Source of the DNA: Geofilum rubicundum JCM 15548 | GTDB lineage: Bacteria; Bacteroidota; Bacteroidia; Bacteroidales; Marinilabiliaceae | Assembly (NCBI RefSeq): GCF_000974365.1 | Contig: NZ_BAZW01000009.1 | Span: 62,001-126,000 of the forward strand | Length of the DNA: 64,000 bases | Direction: 5' to 3' | Shown: positions 11,342 through 21,940 of the stretch, in pieces | Numbering within the stretch: the stretch's first letter is position 1 | Layout of the letters: the number at the start of each line of letters is the position of its first letter | The notes under the pieces: model-generated | Told to the model about the DNA's origin: nothing | Databases searched by the model: none | Seen by the model: only the letters and a program-made list of their open reading frames with translations | Translations under genes and position numbers: made by a program

Positions 11342-14208
11342 ATGAGACATCTGGTAGTATTATTACTTATGGTTTTAATCGCCTCCTGTGGACAACGCGA
11401 CAATTTTGTGTTGGACCTGGCAGGCGAGTGGCAGTTTCAAATGGATTCGGCCGATAGGGGCATGGATGAAAGTTGGTATGCCGGTGAACTGGGAGAACGG
11501 ATGGTTTTGCCGGGTTCATTAATGGAGGCTGGTATAGGTCATGAAATCACCCTTGAGACCCAATGGACCGGTAGTATTTATGACAGCTCCTGGTTTTTTA
11601 ATCCGCATACCGAGCCCTACCGGCAACCGGGCAATCTGATGTTTCCCTTTTGGTTAACGCCGGATGTCTATTACGTTGGTGCGGCCTGGTATCAGAAAGA
11701 GGTGGAGGTGCCTAATAACTGGGATGAACGGCGAATCATTCTTCATTTAGAGCGGCCGCATTGGGAATCACAAGTGTGGGTCAATGGCAGCCATGCCGGA
11801 ATGCAGAATTCTTTGTCGGTTCCCCACGAGTTTGACCTGACCGGGCTGCTAAAGCCTGGTAGTAATACGATTTCTGTGCGGGTGGATAACCGGGTGAAGG
11901 ACATCAATCCGGGGCCTGATTCGCACAGTATTACCGATCATACGCAGGGCAACTGGAATGGTATTGTGGGCGAGATGAAGCTTATAGCACGCCCCCATGT
12001 TTATGTGAAGAATGTTCAGGTTTATCCGGATGTTGAAACCGGCCGCGTTAAGTTGCTAAGTGATATGGTGAATGAAACTGGTGAAGTTTTTTCCGGAGAA
12101 ATTGAAGTTCATATAGAGCTGTTCAATGTCGATGTAAAAGCGAAAGCGCAAAAAATGCGCTTCCCTGTCTCAGTGGAAAAAGGTGATCAGACCATCGAAC
12201 TCGTTGTTAACATGGGTGATGATGTGCAGTTGTGGGATGAGTTTCATCCTGCGCTTTATAAGCTTTCGGTCGACCTTCATGGCGACAAGGGCGTTTCAGA
12301 TGTTTTTGAAACGCAATTTGGTTTTCGCTCCTTTGAAGCTGATGGGACGCGGTTTAAAATCAACGGACGCCCGGTTTATTTGCGGGGTACGGTTGAATGC
12401 GCGGCACATCCCTTGACGGGTTATGCGCCCATGGACAAGGCCTATTGGAGAAGTCTGTACCAAAAGGCCATGACTTATGGCGTCAATCATTTTAGATTCC
12501 ATTCGTGGAACCCGCCCCGGGCGGCTTTTGAGGCGGCCGATGAGCTGGGTATTTATCTTCAGCCCGAGGGACCGTTCTGGACCAACCATGGCACGGCTGT
12601 CGGTGATGGTCTTCCGGTTGATCAATACATCAAGGATGAGTGCGATCGTCTGCTGGAGACCTATGGCAATCACCCCTCCTTTGTCATGTTCGCTTATGGC
12701 AATGAACCTGCCGGCCGCCACCAGATTGCCTTTTTGAATGAAATGGTAGAGTACTGGATGGAGAAAGATGACAGAAGGCTGTACACCCATGCGGCCATTG
12801 GTGGAAGCTGGCCCCTGGCACCCTCCAACGAGTTTATAATAAGAGCAGAATCCCGAGGTTTGCCCTGGGACAGTCGGCCTGAGAGCATGTTCGACTATTC
12901 TGAAAAAATAGCTCCTTACGAAGTGCCTTACGTGGCACATGAAATGGGTCAGTACTGCGTGTTCCCTGATTTTGAAGAGATCCCAAAATACACCGGCGTG
13001 TATAAAGCCAAAAATTTTGAGATGTTCAAGGCCGAGCTGGAGCGCAAGAATATGGGCGATCAGGCCCGTGACTTTTTCATGGCGTCAGGAACCTTTCAGG
13101 CCATTTGCTATAAAAATGAAATCGAGGCCTCGCTAAGGACACCTGGAAATGGAGGTACGCAGTTGCTGGCATTGAACGACTTTCCCGGACAGGGCACCGC
13201 TCTGGTGGGGGTAACCGATGTTTTTGGGATGAGAAGGACTATATCTCATCCACAGAATTCAGTCGCTTTTTTGCACCAACCGTGCCCTTGGCCCGGTTTC
13301 CCAAGTTTGTCTTTACCAACGATGAGGTGCTGTCTGTAGCGGCTGAAGTGGCCCACTTTGGTCAAAATCCACTGAAGGATATGGTCCCCGAGTGGAAGGT
13401 TTTTAACCAAAACGGTGAAATGTTGGCCAACGACAAGCTGCCGCAAAGCGATATTGGTTTCGGGAATGGGTCCCTTGGTAACATCTCCCTGCCGCTTGAT
13501 TTTGTTAAAGAAGCAGGTCAGTTCAAGTTGGAATTGTCCTTTGGCACCCATACCAATGATTGGGATTTCTGGGTGTATCCGGCTGATTTGCCCGAAACGG
13601 ATGTGACAGACATCCTGGTCACGGATACGTTGGACGAAGCGGCTATTGCTTTGTTGGAGAAGGGTGGTAAAGTATTGCTCCTGGGCGCCGGGAAAGTCGA
13701 AAAAGGCAAGGATGTGGTACAATATTTTCGTCCGGTTTTTTGGAATACTTCGTGGTTCCAAATGCGCCCTCCACATACTCTGGGCATCTTGACCAAGCCG
13801 GATCACCCGGCGCTGGCGGAATTTCCGACCGAATTTCACAGTAATTTGCAATGGTGGGAACTGCTGCACAATCAGCAGGTCATGAACCTCGATAATTTTC
13901 CGAAGGACTTTAAAGCCATTGTACAGCCTATTGATACCTGGTATGTGAACCGGAAACTGGGACTGATTTTTGAAGCAAAGGTGGGCGAGGGCCGATTGCT
14001 GGTGTGCAGTGCGGATTTGGACAGTGATCTGGACAAGCGCATTGTGGCCCGTCAAATGCGCCACTCCCTGTTAAATTATATGCAAACCGATGCATTCGAT
14101 CCGGCCTTTGCCGTTTCAGCAGAAATCGTAACTGAGATATTTACGGAAGGTGATTACGATTTGTATGACGTTCATACTGCTGGAAGTCCGATGGACCTGA
14201 TTCCCTAA
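11342..14208 (+). CDS. GH2-family glycoside hydrolase lipoprotein (frameshift near 13221)
   Basis: A lipoprotein signal (lipobox LIASC) anchors the enzyme in an envelope membrane. The GH2 layout is complete: sugar-binding jelly roll (~residues 20-220, with AAWYQKEVEVP and HWESQVWVNG), Ig-like domain, then TIM barrel from FKINGRPVYLRGTVE. The acid/base is Glu455 in YGNEPAG; Glu534 in VAHEMGQY is the likely nucleophile. The frame breaks in the T run at 13221-13225. One extra T gives DVFWDEKDYISSTEFSRFFA, continuous with the C-terminal part, for ~955 aa. The specificity is unknown: it is more divergent than the second GH2 at 15383 and could be a beta-galactosidase, beta-glucuronidase or another exo-enzyme. 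Confidence 0.87.
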
Positions 14209-14225
14209 AGCTTTAGGATTGTGCT

Positions 14226-15113
14226 TTATTTGGGTTCCGAATGACCATTGTTATTCCTCACTTCAGAGGGTGGGGCGCCAATTTTGTTTTTGAACAGCCG
14301 GCTGAAATAGTGAACAGAGTCGAATCCCGTTTCAAAGGCGACTTGCTTAATGGGCATATCTGAAGCGAGCAGGAGTTCTTTAGCGCGCATGAGTCTAAGA
14401 TGCAGGTGGTATTGCCCCGGCGATACCCCTGTATTCTTTTTAAACATCTTGCGAAAATAAGAATAACCCAAATTGAGAGAGGCCGCCAACTCTGTAAAAT
14501 CCAGATCCTGGTTGAGCTGGTTACGCATCTTGAATTTAGCATCTTCCATGGCGATTTCAAGTGGCGTACCCTTAAATTCTCTGTTTCTGACATGCGAGAC
14601 CAGCGACCCCAGTAAACGAATGGCAATCCCTGAAGCTATGAGTTGATAACCGGGTTTTTCTTTTTGCGCCAATTCAAATATGCGGTAATAGCAGTCCAGT
14701 ACCGATTCTTTTAGCCCGCATTCTATGATGGCGCTTTTGGAATTCAGTACCTGATTTTTAAAAAGTCTTTTAACAATATCTCCTTCCAGTCCAATATAGT
14801 TCTCAGTCCATCCTACCTCTTTGTCCGGTTGGTAACGGTGCCAGAGCCCCGGCTTTATGAGCATAATCGTGCCTGCCTTGATCTTGTATTTATGCGATTG
14901 GGTTTCAAATATCCCGCTTCCTTCGGTGATGTAGTTGATTTGGTATTCCGACAACACTCTTCCCGAATTCCAGTTGAAAATATAACCGGAAGGATGATCC
15001 GAAGCCGGATAATCAGCTCCCGGACTGACCTTTCCTTTGCCAACAACATTTAGGGTAATGCCCCATTGTTTGTCTTCCGGGTTAGATGTCAGATATTTAA
15101 AGAAATCGATCAT
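14226..15113 (-). CDS. AraC-family transcriptional regulator
   Basis: The 295-residue protein has an N-terminal cupin-like sensor (residues ~30-150, with IKAGTIMLIKPGLWHRYQ) and a C-terminal AraC DNA-binding domain with the two-HTH pattern SYFRKMFKKNTGVSPGQYH and TGFDSVHYFSRLFKNKIG. It converges on the GH2 gene at 11342 and diverges from the GH2 gene at 15383, with which it shares a 269-base intergenic region, so that gene is its most likely target. Intact over its full family length. It is the second AraC regulator of region 1 and is clearly different in sequence from the one at 2978. Confidence 0.92.
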   Translation of the reverse strand: MIDFFKYLTSNPEDKQWGITLNVVGKGKVSPGADYPASDHPSGYIFNWNSGRVLSEYQINYITEGSGIFETQSHKYKIKAGTIMLIKPGLWHRYQPDKEVGWTENYIGLEGDIVKRLFKNQVLNSKSAIIECGLKESVLDCYYRIFELAQKEKPGYQLIASGIAIRLLGSLVSHVRNREFKGTPLEIAMEDAKFKMRNQLNQDLDFTELAASLNLGYSYFRKMFKKNTGVSPGQYHLHLRLMRAKELLLASDMPIKQVAFETGFDSVHYFSRLFKNKIGAPPSEVRNNNGHSEPK

Positions 15114-15217
15114 AGCTGTGAAATAAAAAATCCGAAGGATTGATTTTGTTGGTTTATATTAATCAGGCTAAAAATAGTTAAAATTTCCATAAGAAGCCCG
15201 ATGCGCCTGTTGATGTA

Positions 15218-15225
15218 CAAATATA
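15218..15225 (-). promoter_or_regulatory. Candidate -7 box for the divergent AraC gene
   Basis: Read on the minus strand the bases are TATATTTG, a perfect match to TAnnTTTG, 105 bases before the AraC start. No matching -33 element is seen at the usual spacing. Motif only. Confidence 0.35.
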
Positions 15226-15303
15226 AGGCCGAAAAGTCTTTTTTTGGTGGATTATTGTGGATTAGAGGTGACAAATTAGATATATGTTGTGCCAATTTGT
15301 GCA

Positions 15304-15334
15304 TTGCCATTTATGCATAGATTGGGTATTTTTG
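15304..15334 (+). promoter_or_regulatory. Candidate promoter of the second GH2 gene
   Basis: A -7 box TATTTTTG at 15327-15334 matches TAnnTTTG. ATTG at 15304-15307 lies 19 bases upstream, a fair -33 element. The pair is 49 bases before the GH2 start and inside the intergenic region shared with the divergent AraC gene, which fits control by that regulator. Confidence 0.5.
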
Positions 15335-15382
15335 GAAACATAAATTGACTATTATGTACATAAAATATTTAAAAACTGTTCT

Positions 15383-17817
15383 ATGAGGATTCTTGTAACA
15401 AGTCTTGTGTGGATGTTTTTGTTTTTTGGCTTAAGTGCTGAACGTCAAAAAGTCCTGTTTAATTTTGATTGGCGTTTTTCTCACCAGACCGATGCGAATG
15501 CGTCTCAGGTGAATTTTGATGATAAAAACTGGCAACAAGTCCAGTTGCCGCATGACGCCAGTATTTCAGGTCCCTTTGTTAAGGACAGTCTCAATTCTGA
15601 TCAGAAAAACGGCTTTTTGCCCAGGCAAAAGGCTGGTACCGCAAAGTGTTTACCCCCGAGGTGGATTTGAGCGGGAAAAAAGTCTTTTTTGAGTTTGAAG
15701 GTATATACCGGGATGCCCGTGTTTATCTGAATGGGCAAGAAGTGGCCCACCAGCTGAATGGCTATGAGGGTTTTCTGGTGGATGTGACCGATGTGATTCA
15801 ACCCGGTGCAACCAATGTAATGGCCGTGAGCTATGACAATACCGACATGGAAAGCTCCCGCTGGTACAACGGAGAAGGCATTTACCGCGATGTGTGGATG
15901 CTTATCACCGATCCGGTACATGTGGACTATCACGGCACCTATGTGCATACGCCTTTTGTGACCGATGATCTGGCCAAGGTGGCTTTGCAGACGGAAGTGG
16001 TGAACAGTCGGGCCGACAGTACATGGATCACCTTAAATTCTGAGATTTACAGTCCCGATGGTGTGCTGCAGAAGACCGCTGTCAGTACCGTGCCTGTAGG
16101 GCCCGGTGAGGTCTTTTTCTTTAGGCAGCGTGAAAGCATTGAGCAACCTCAACGATGGGACATTGATCATCCCGCTTTATATGAGGTCCGGTCGCGGGTG
16201 ATTGTGGATGGTGAGGTTGTAGATACTTATAAAACCACTTTTGGTATCCGCACGGTTGAATTTACACCCGAGCAGGGATTGTTGCTGAATGGCCGGAAAG
16301 TATTGGCCAAAGGCGTTAACATACACCATGATTTGGGTCCCTTGGGTGCCGCTGCCTTTGAACGTGGCTTCGAGCGCCGTCTGGAAGGCCTGAAACGCCT
16401 GGGTGTTAATGCGATCCGATTGAGTCACAATCCGCATGATAAATATGTTTTAGAATGGTGTGATAGAAATGGAATGCTCGTTGTAGATGAGCCTTTTGAC
16501 AAGTGGAGCGACCAGTTTTTCGGGGCGGGTAACCGTTTTGAAGACCATTGGGAAAAAAGCCTTGTGGCTTTTCTTAAGCGCGACAGAAATCACCCGTCCA
16601 TCATCATCTGGAGTGCGGGCAATGAAGTCTACCAGCAGAAGAGTCCCCGTTACAATTTTGGCGTACCCATGCTGAAGCAGATGGTCGATTTTATTCATGA
16701 TTTTGAACCCAGTCGTTTGGTCACCTGTGGCATACATCCCTCCAGAAGAAGCGGGGCTTACCGCACCGAAAATTATTACCGGGAAGGTCCACCGGAAATG
16801 GTCTTTTATATGGACGTGGTCAGCACCAATTACCGGGAAGAATTTTGGCCGGTGGATAAAGCCAACCATCCCCAGTTGATTTTCATGCTGAGTGAGGCCC
16901 AGGTAGGCAATTTGGGCAACGAATGGTTCAATTTTGATCACCGCAGTTCAGTTGGTTTGTTTTACTGGGGCGGGACAGATTATATTGGTGAGTCCTTTGG
17001 CTGGCCGTCCAAAGGCTGGGCCAATGGTATTATTGACTGGAACGACCATTGGAAGTCCTTCAGCTACTATATCAACAGTCTCTACAGTGAGGAACCCATG
17101 GTGCATATAGCCGCTTTTGACGACAGTGATGTGCGTCAGCAGTACTGGAACGAAGTGCAATTGCGTTACCAGCCGCTACATTCACATTGGAACTGGGCTG
17201 GCCGGGATTCGATTGATCTTTATACCTTTACCAACGGACAGGAAGTGGAGTTATTCGTCAACGGTCGGTCCCAGGGTGTATTACAGGTGCCTGAGGAATA
17301 CTACACCAAAGATATCCGTGCCTATACGGCCGAGGAGTACGATCCTGAAAACCCGATTAATCTGGGACCTGCCATGCACAAGCAACTGGCCTGGCGCATA
17401 CCTTATGAAGTCGGTGTGATTGAAGCGGTCAGCAAAGTGGATGGCAAGGAAGTGGCCCGTCACCGTTTGGAGACGGCCGGAGCTCCTGCCCGTATTGTAC
17501 TGGAGGCCGACCGGGAGGTCATCAAGGCCGATGGTCTGGATTTGTCGTACGTTACGGTAAAAGTGGTCGATAAAAACGGCATCCTTGTGCCCAATGCCGA
17601 TCACGATATTTCTTTTCGTGTGAGCGGAGCCGGCAGCAATGCCGGAGTGGGCAATGCCGATGTCATCAGTGATGAACCCTTTGTGGCGGATAGCAGAAAG
17701 GCCTTCCAGGGCAAAGCCTTGCTGATTGTGCGCAGCACCAGAGAGGCCGGTACCATCAAAATCAGAGCCACGGCAAAAGGGGTTAAGTCAGCTGGTATAG
17801 AGGTGGTTACTCAATAA
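15383..17817 (+). CDS. GH2-family beta-galactosidase with C-terminal Ig-like domains (frameshift near 15624)
   Basis: A signal peptide (residues ~1-19) points to export. The frame is lost near 15624: adding one G in AGGCAAAAGG gives LPRAKGWYRKVFTPEVD, a standard GH2 sugar-binding-domain sequence, and an ~811-residue protein. The TIM barrel starts near LLNGRKVLAKGVNIHHDLG. Acid/base Glu415 lies in WSAGNEVYQ and the nucleophile Glu505 in MLSEAQVGN (numbered after repair). After the barrel come a DUF4982-type domain and a C-terminal Ig-like domain (ARIVLEADREVIKADGLDLS onward), the usual layout of Bacteroidota GH2 beta-galactosidases in utilisation loci. Expected action: exo-cleavage of beta-galactose from imported oligosaccharides. 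Confidence 0.9.
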
Positions 17818-17897
17818 TAATCGGGTAAGCCTAGACAGGTATCTTGGTAATGTAAGGATAGCACCGTGCTTAGCTGTCCTAATATCTTAAAAACACA

Positions 17898-17932
17898 AAC
17901 AGCGGTCGTCTATTAGTTAGACGGCCGCTGTT
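17898..17932. terminator. Long hairpin between convergent genes, probable bidirectional terminator
   Basis: A 15-base stem (AACAGCGGTCGTCTA with TAGACGGCCGCTGTT, one G-T pair) encloses the loop TTAGT. It lies between the ends of the GH2 gene (plus) and the GH13 gene (minus). A run of A on its left side becomes a T run on the minus strand, so it terminates best from the GH13 side. Confidence 0.75.
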
Positions 17933-17956
17933 GCGTTATTGTTAATTGCCAGAGGG

Positions 17957-19336
17957 TTACTGGTTGCTGATAAGGATTTTGTAATCCCAGGCTTGTAATT
18001 CCGTATCAGTCAATGGAAAACTGATATCTTCACCGGTAAAATAGTCGCTAAATGCTCCTTCTATTCCGGTTTCGGTGCTCACAGTCACCGTTTCATCTGA
18101 AAGGTTGAAAAGGGCTATCACGCTGTTGTTGTCCTTTTGACGTTTGAAGAGCAGTACTTGTTCAGGTGCATTGGTGCTGATAAATTCCATGGGGGCACCT
18201 GCGGCGCCATTCCACAAGGCCTTGTTGGACTTCTTTAATTGAATGAGCGACTGATAAAAATGGGTCATGGAGCGATCGCTCCAATCGATTTCGTCTTTCT
18301 CGAAAAACGCCAGCATCTTGTCCAAACCTGCTTCCTGTCCTGAATAAATCAGGGGCATGCCTTCAACCACAAAAGTCAGTGCCGCCATAGTAGGGTAGGC
18401 CGCACCCATTCTCTCAAAAACAGTCCCGTTCCAGCTGTTTTCATCGTGGTTGGTGGTGAATTGCATGGGCCACGCCCCTTCAGGATAAGTGTCGTATAGG
18501 TTCTCAAAATAGGCCACAGCATGCGTGGCATCTTCTTCGCCCTGTGCGATGTTGTTTAAGTGGTGGTGGAAGGCCCAGCCATAATTGGCATTGAAGGCCT
18601 GATGGAGTAAAGCGGTTTCGCTCTCATCCTCTGCCAGCATAAAAACGGGTTTGATGGCTTGAAGCGCATCGGAGGCCTCTTCCCAAAAATCGACCGGAAC
18701 CATACCTGCCACATCACAGCGGTAGCCGTCAATATTGGCCTCACGCACCCAGAACTCCAGCGCGCTTTTCATGGCGGCCCGCATTTCGTGGTTGTCGTAA
18801 TCGAGTTGGGCCACATCGCTCCAGTCGAAGGGGCCAAACATATTCCCGGTAGAATCTTTTGCATACCATTCGGGATGATCCGTGACCCATTGGTGGTCCC
18901 AGGCGGTGTGGTTGGCCACCCAGTCGAGAATGATCGTCATGCCCAAATCGTGGGCCTGACTGACGACTGCCTGGAAATCTTCCATGGTGCCAAATTCGGG
19001 ATTAACCGCTTTGTAGTCTCTGATGGAGTAATAGGATCCCAGTGTTCCTTTTCTGTTTTCTTCACCTATGGGATGAATGGGCATGAACCACAGAATGTCC
19101 ACGCCAAGTTCCTGTAGGCGGGGCAAGTGCTGTGCAAAGGCCTCAAAAGTGCCTTCATCGGTGTATTGCCGCACATTGACTTCATAAATCACGGCGTCCG
19201 GCAGCCATTCAGCGACGGGGGCCCGACTGACGATTTCACTCCCGGCGCTTTCGGCGCTGGATTTTGGTTGTGTCTGGCAAGCCATAAGGGCCATTACCAG
19301 CATTAGCAACAAGAGGGGGGATTTTGATTTTCTCAT
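17957..19336 (-). CDS. GH13 alpha-amylase-family lipoprotein
   Basis: A 459-residue protein with a lipoprotein signal (lipobox LMAC), so membrane-anchored. The GH13 barrel is complete: start VIYEVNVRQYT, region I DWVANH, nucleophile Asp208 in DGYRCDVA, acid/base Glu236 in MLAEDE, third carboxylate Asp298 in TNHDEN. A C-terminal beta domain follows. Retaining alpha-glucan hydrolysis is expected. It is shorter than SusG of Bacteroides thetaiotaomicron and shows no obvious inserted binding module. It is the last gene of the minus-strand maltodextrin operon, 24 bases after GH31. Whether it faces the surface or the periplasm cannot be told from the sequence. Confidence 0.93.
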   Translation of the reverse strand: MRKSKSPLLLLMLVMALMACQTQPKSSAESAGSEIVSRAPVAEWLPDAVIYEVNVRQYTDEGTFEAFAQHLPRLQELGVDILWFMPIHPIGEENRKGTLGSYYSIRDYKAVNPEFGTMEDFQAVVSQAHDLGMTIILDWVANHTAWDHQWVTDHPEWYAKDSTGNMFGPFDWSDVAQLDYDNHEMRAAMKSALEFWVREANIDGYRCDVAGMVPVDFWEEASDALQAIKPVFMLAEDESETALLHQAFNANYGWAFHHHLNNIAQGEEDATHAVAYFENLYDTYPEGAWPMQFTTNHDENSWNGTVFERMGAAYPTMAALTFVVEGMPLIYSGQEAGLDKMLAFFEKDEIDWSDRSMTHFYQSLIQLKKSNKALWNGAAGAPMEFISTNAPEQVLLFKRQKDNNSVIALFNLSDETVTVSTETGIEGAFSDYFTGEDISFPLTDTELQAWDYKILISNQ

Positions 19337-19360
19337 TTGATCGTGTTTAAATTTAAAAAG

Positions 19361-21771
19361 TTATTTGATTCTTATATGGACGGGATCAGCTCCCATGGTC
19401 AACTGGATTTGAATGTGTTTATCTTTGGGGTGGTAGCGGAAGTCCGTGTTCTTACCATCCACTTTTACATGCTCAGGGCGCGTACTGTTTTTGATGAGTA
19501 ATTCGATGTTTCTTCGGCCGGGCCGGAGCAGATAAACCCCATCGTTATGTGAAATATCAATGCTGAGTTCTTTTTCCGAATTTTCAGCCTGGAAGGTGAA
19601 CAGCTGATAAGCGCCCTCTTCTATGGCTTGGGCATTTTCACCGTCATCCAGGTACAGCTCACCGGTGGCAGAGGTGATTTCCGGATGATGGTAATAGGAT
19701 ATGCTTAAGTTATCGGTATTGAACTGATCCAGGGTCGTAACCGGTTTAACGGTGGGGATGAAGCTGCCGGCTTTAACGAAAACGGGCATTTCACTTATGG
19801 GGGCACTGACATCAACGGTGCGTCCGCCTGCGTAGACTTCATTGCTGAAGAAATGGATCCAGTTGCCAATGGGCAGCCCCACTCTTCTGGTGCTTTGTCC
19901 GGCCTCCAAAATGGGGGCCACCAGCATGTTGTCTCCCCAGTAATACAGGTCGTAAATATCCACCAGGAAATCGTCCTCCTGTTCGTAAATCAAGGGTCGG
20001 ACCAGCGGTCGGCCATGGGCCGTCTGCTGATAGGCCATGGTATAGATGTAGGGCATCAGTTCATAGCGGAGTTCGATGAATTTCCGGACAATCTTTTGGG
20101 TTTCCGGACTGTAATAGATGGGCTCTGAGGGCTCCTTTTCGCCATGCGGACGAAAAATGGGAGAGAAGGTGGCCAGCTGCACCCATCTTGTGTATAGCTC
20201 CTCATCTTTTTCACCTTCGGTAAACCCGCCGACATCCGAATGCATGTAGGGGATGCCCGACATCGACATGGTGAGCATGATGGGCAACTGGCTTTTAAGC
20301 CACTCCAGCTGCGTTTGACGGTGCCCGACCAGGGGAAAACAGAATAACGCTGGCTGCCGGCATAGCCGGCTCTGGTCAGATTAAAGAGGCGCTTTTTGGG
20401 GTAGTGTTTTTGGTAGTTGTCACTGAGCATCTTACTCCAGTAATGGCCATAAACATTGTGGATTTGATCGGCTCTCCCTTTCTGGTAGAAAATCCCTCCG
20501 GGATGCTTTTCAGGTTCTCCCAGGTCGCTCCACCAACCGGCAATGCCTTGTTCTATCAGTGGTTGGTATTTTTGCCAAAACCATTCCCCGGCCCGGGGAT
20601 TGAAAACATCCAACAGAGAGGCTGGTCCAAACCAAAAATCCTTGATGACATAGGGTTGGCCCAGACTGTCGGTCCCGAAGAAGCCCTTTTGAGCGGCCTC
20701 TGCGTAATTGTTCGAGGTGGTCAGAAAATAGGGTTCTGTGATGAGCACTGTTTTCACACCCTTGCTTTTGAGATTCTGGACCATGGCCTTGGGGGTGGGC
20801 CAGTTCTCCTCTTCCCAGGTCAGGTTGCCCATTCTGAAGTCGCCCACCCCTTTGCCAAACCAATATACATCCAGAAACAAAGCATCTAAAGGATATTTGG
20901 CCTCTAGCATGGAGTCGACGATATGGGTGGCCTGCTGTTGAGACTGGTAGCCGAAGCGACTTTGGAGATTTCCCAGGGCCCAAAGTGGAGGAAGTGGCTG
21001 TGTTCCGGTAAGTTGTATGTAGGCCGAGAGAAGCGACCGGTAATCGGTGCCGGTCATGACATATACATTAAAGGCCTTCTCTTTGGAGTCTATTCTGAAT
21101 TGATTACGGACGGTGTGGCCGATGTCTGCAATGGCCCTTTGTGGCGCATCAAAAAACACCATGAACTTTTTAGAGGAATAGAAAACGGGCAGGGAATAAT
21201 TGAGTTGGTCCGCGCCCCATTCATAACCCCAATTGGCTTGGTTGCTCAGTTGAAGACGCTTGCCGCTTCGGTTCATTTCAATGGCTCTGGCACCGCCGCC
21301 AATGATTTTTTCGCGACTGTCCAGTTTGAAATTAATACCCGTGCGCTGGTTGGCGTTGAAGGGTCCCGATAAAACCGCCTCTTCCTGGTTGTTGACGCCG
21401 GTAAGTATTTTTATCTCCAGCGGATTTTTTTTGATGGAGAGGTAGGATTCACCCATTCTTACATCCAGTGATTCTGCCGAATTACGTATGATGATGGTGC
21501 TTACCTGTGGTTGGGCAATGACGGCGTCACTGGGTGAAAGGAACAGGGAGTCTTTGGCATAGGATACATAGATGGTCTGGGCATTAATGGTTTGAAGCCG
21601 GATATAGCCATCGCTGGTCTTAAGCGTGAGGTGATCTGAACTTTGAAAATATTTTTCGAGATAGATAGGGTTTTCAATTTCTGCTGGTGACCCGGCCTGG
21701 GTCACCAGAGAAATTAAAAACAAATGGAGGGGAATTAAAAACCTGGATTTCCACGTGGTAAAAGGGCTCAT
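19361..21771 (-). CDS. GH31 alpha-glucosidase-family enzyme, exported (frameshift near 20294)
   Basis: A signal peptide ends near TQAGS, so the enzyme is probably periplasmic. GH31 motifs: PLDALFLDVYWFGKG, the nucleophile region IAGWWSDLGEPEKHPGG, and the acid/base region SGIPYMHSDVGGFTEGE. The frame is lost at the A run that appears as TTTT at 20293-20296 on the plus strand: one extra A turns LKASCPSCS into LKSQLPIMLTMSMSG and joins both parts into ~803 aa, a normal length. Expected role: exo-action on alpha-glucosyl ends of maltodextrins. Transglucosylation is also possible in this subgroup with DLGEPE and cannot be excluded. It lies between two GH13 genes of the same operon. Confidence 0.9.
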
Positions 21772-21940
21772 ATTTCTATAATTTAAAAGGGTTTTTGATA
21801 ATTATCTAAGGCCTGCGCGTTAGAAATTATTGTAACCCCGAAATTAGCTATTTCCCACATGGTATCCACATTAATAGGATGCGAACTTGTGATCATGTGA
21901 CCTTAACCCTGTTTAAAGGGGACTGGTTTTCGCTTGTATG

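Noticed and set aside
14206-14219. Palindrome CCTAAAGCTTTAGG between convergent GH2 and AraC genes
   Set aside because: It has no loop or T run, so it is too weak to call a terminator.
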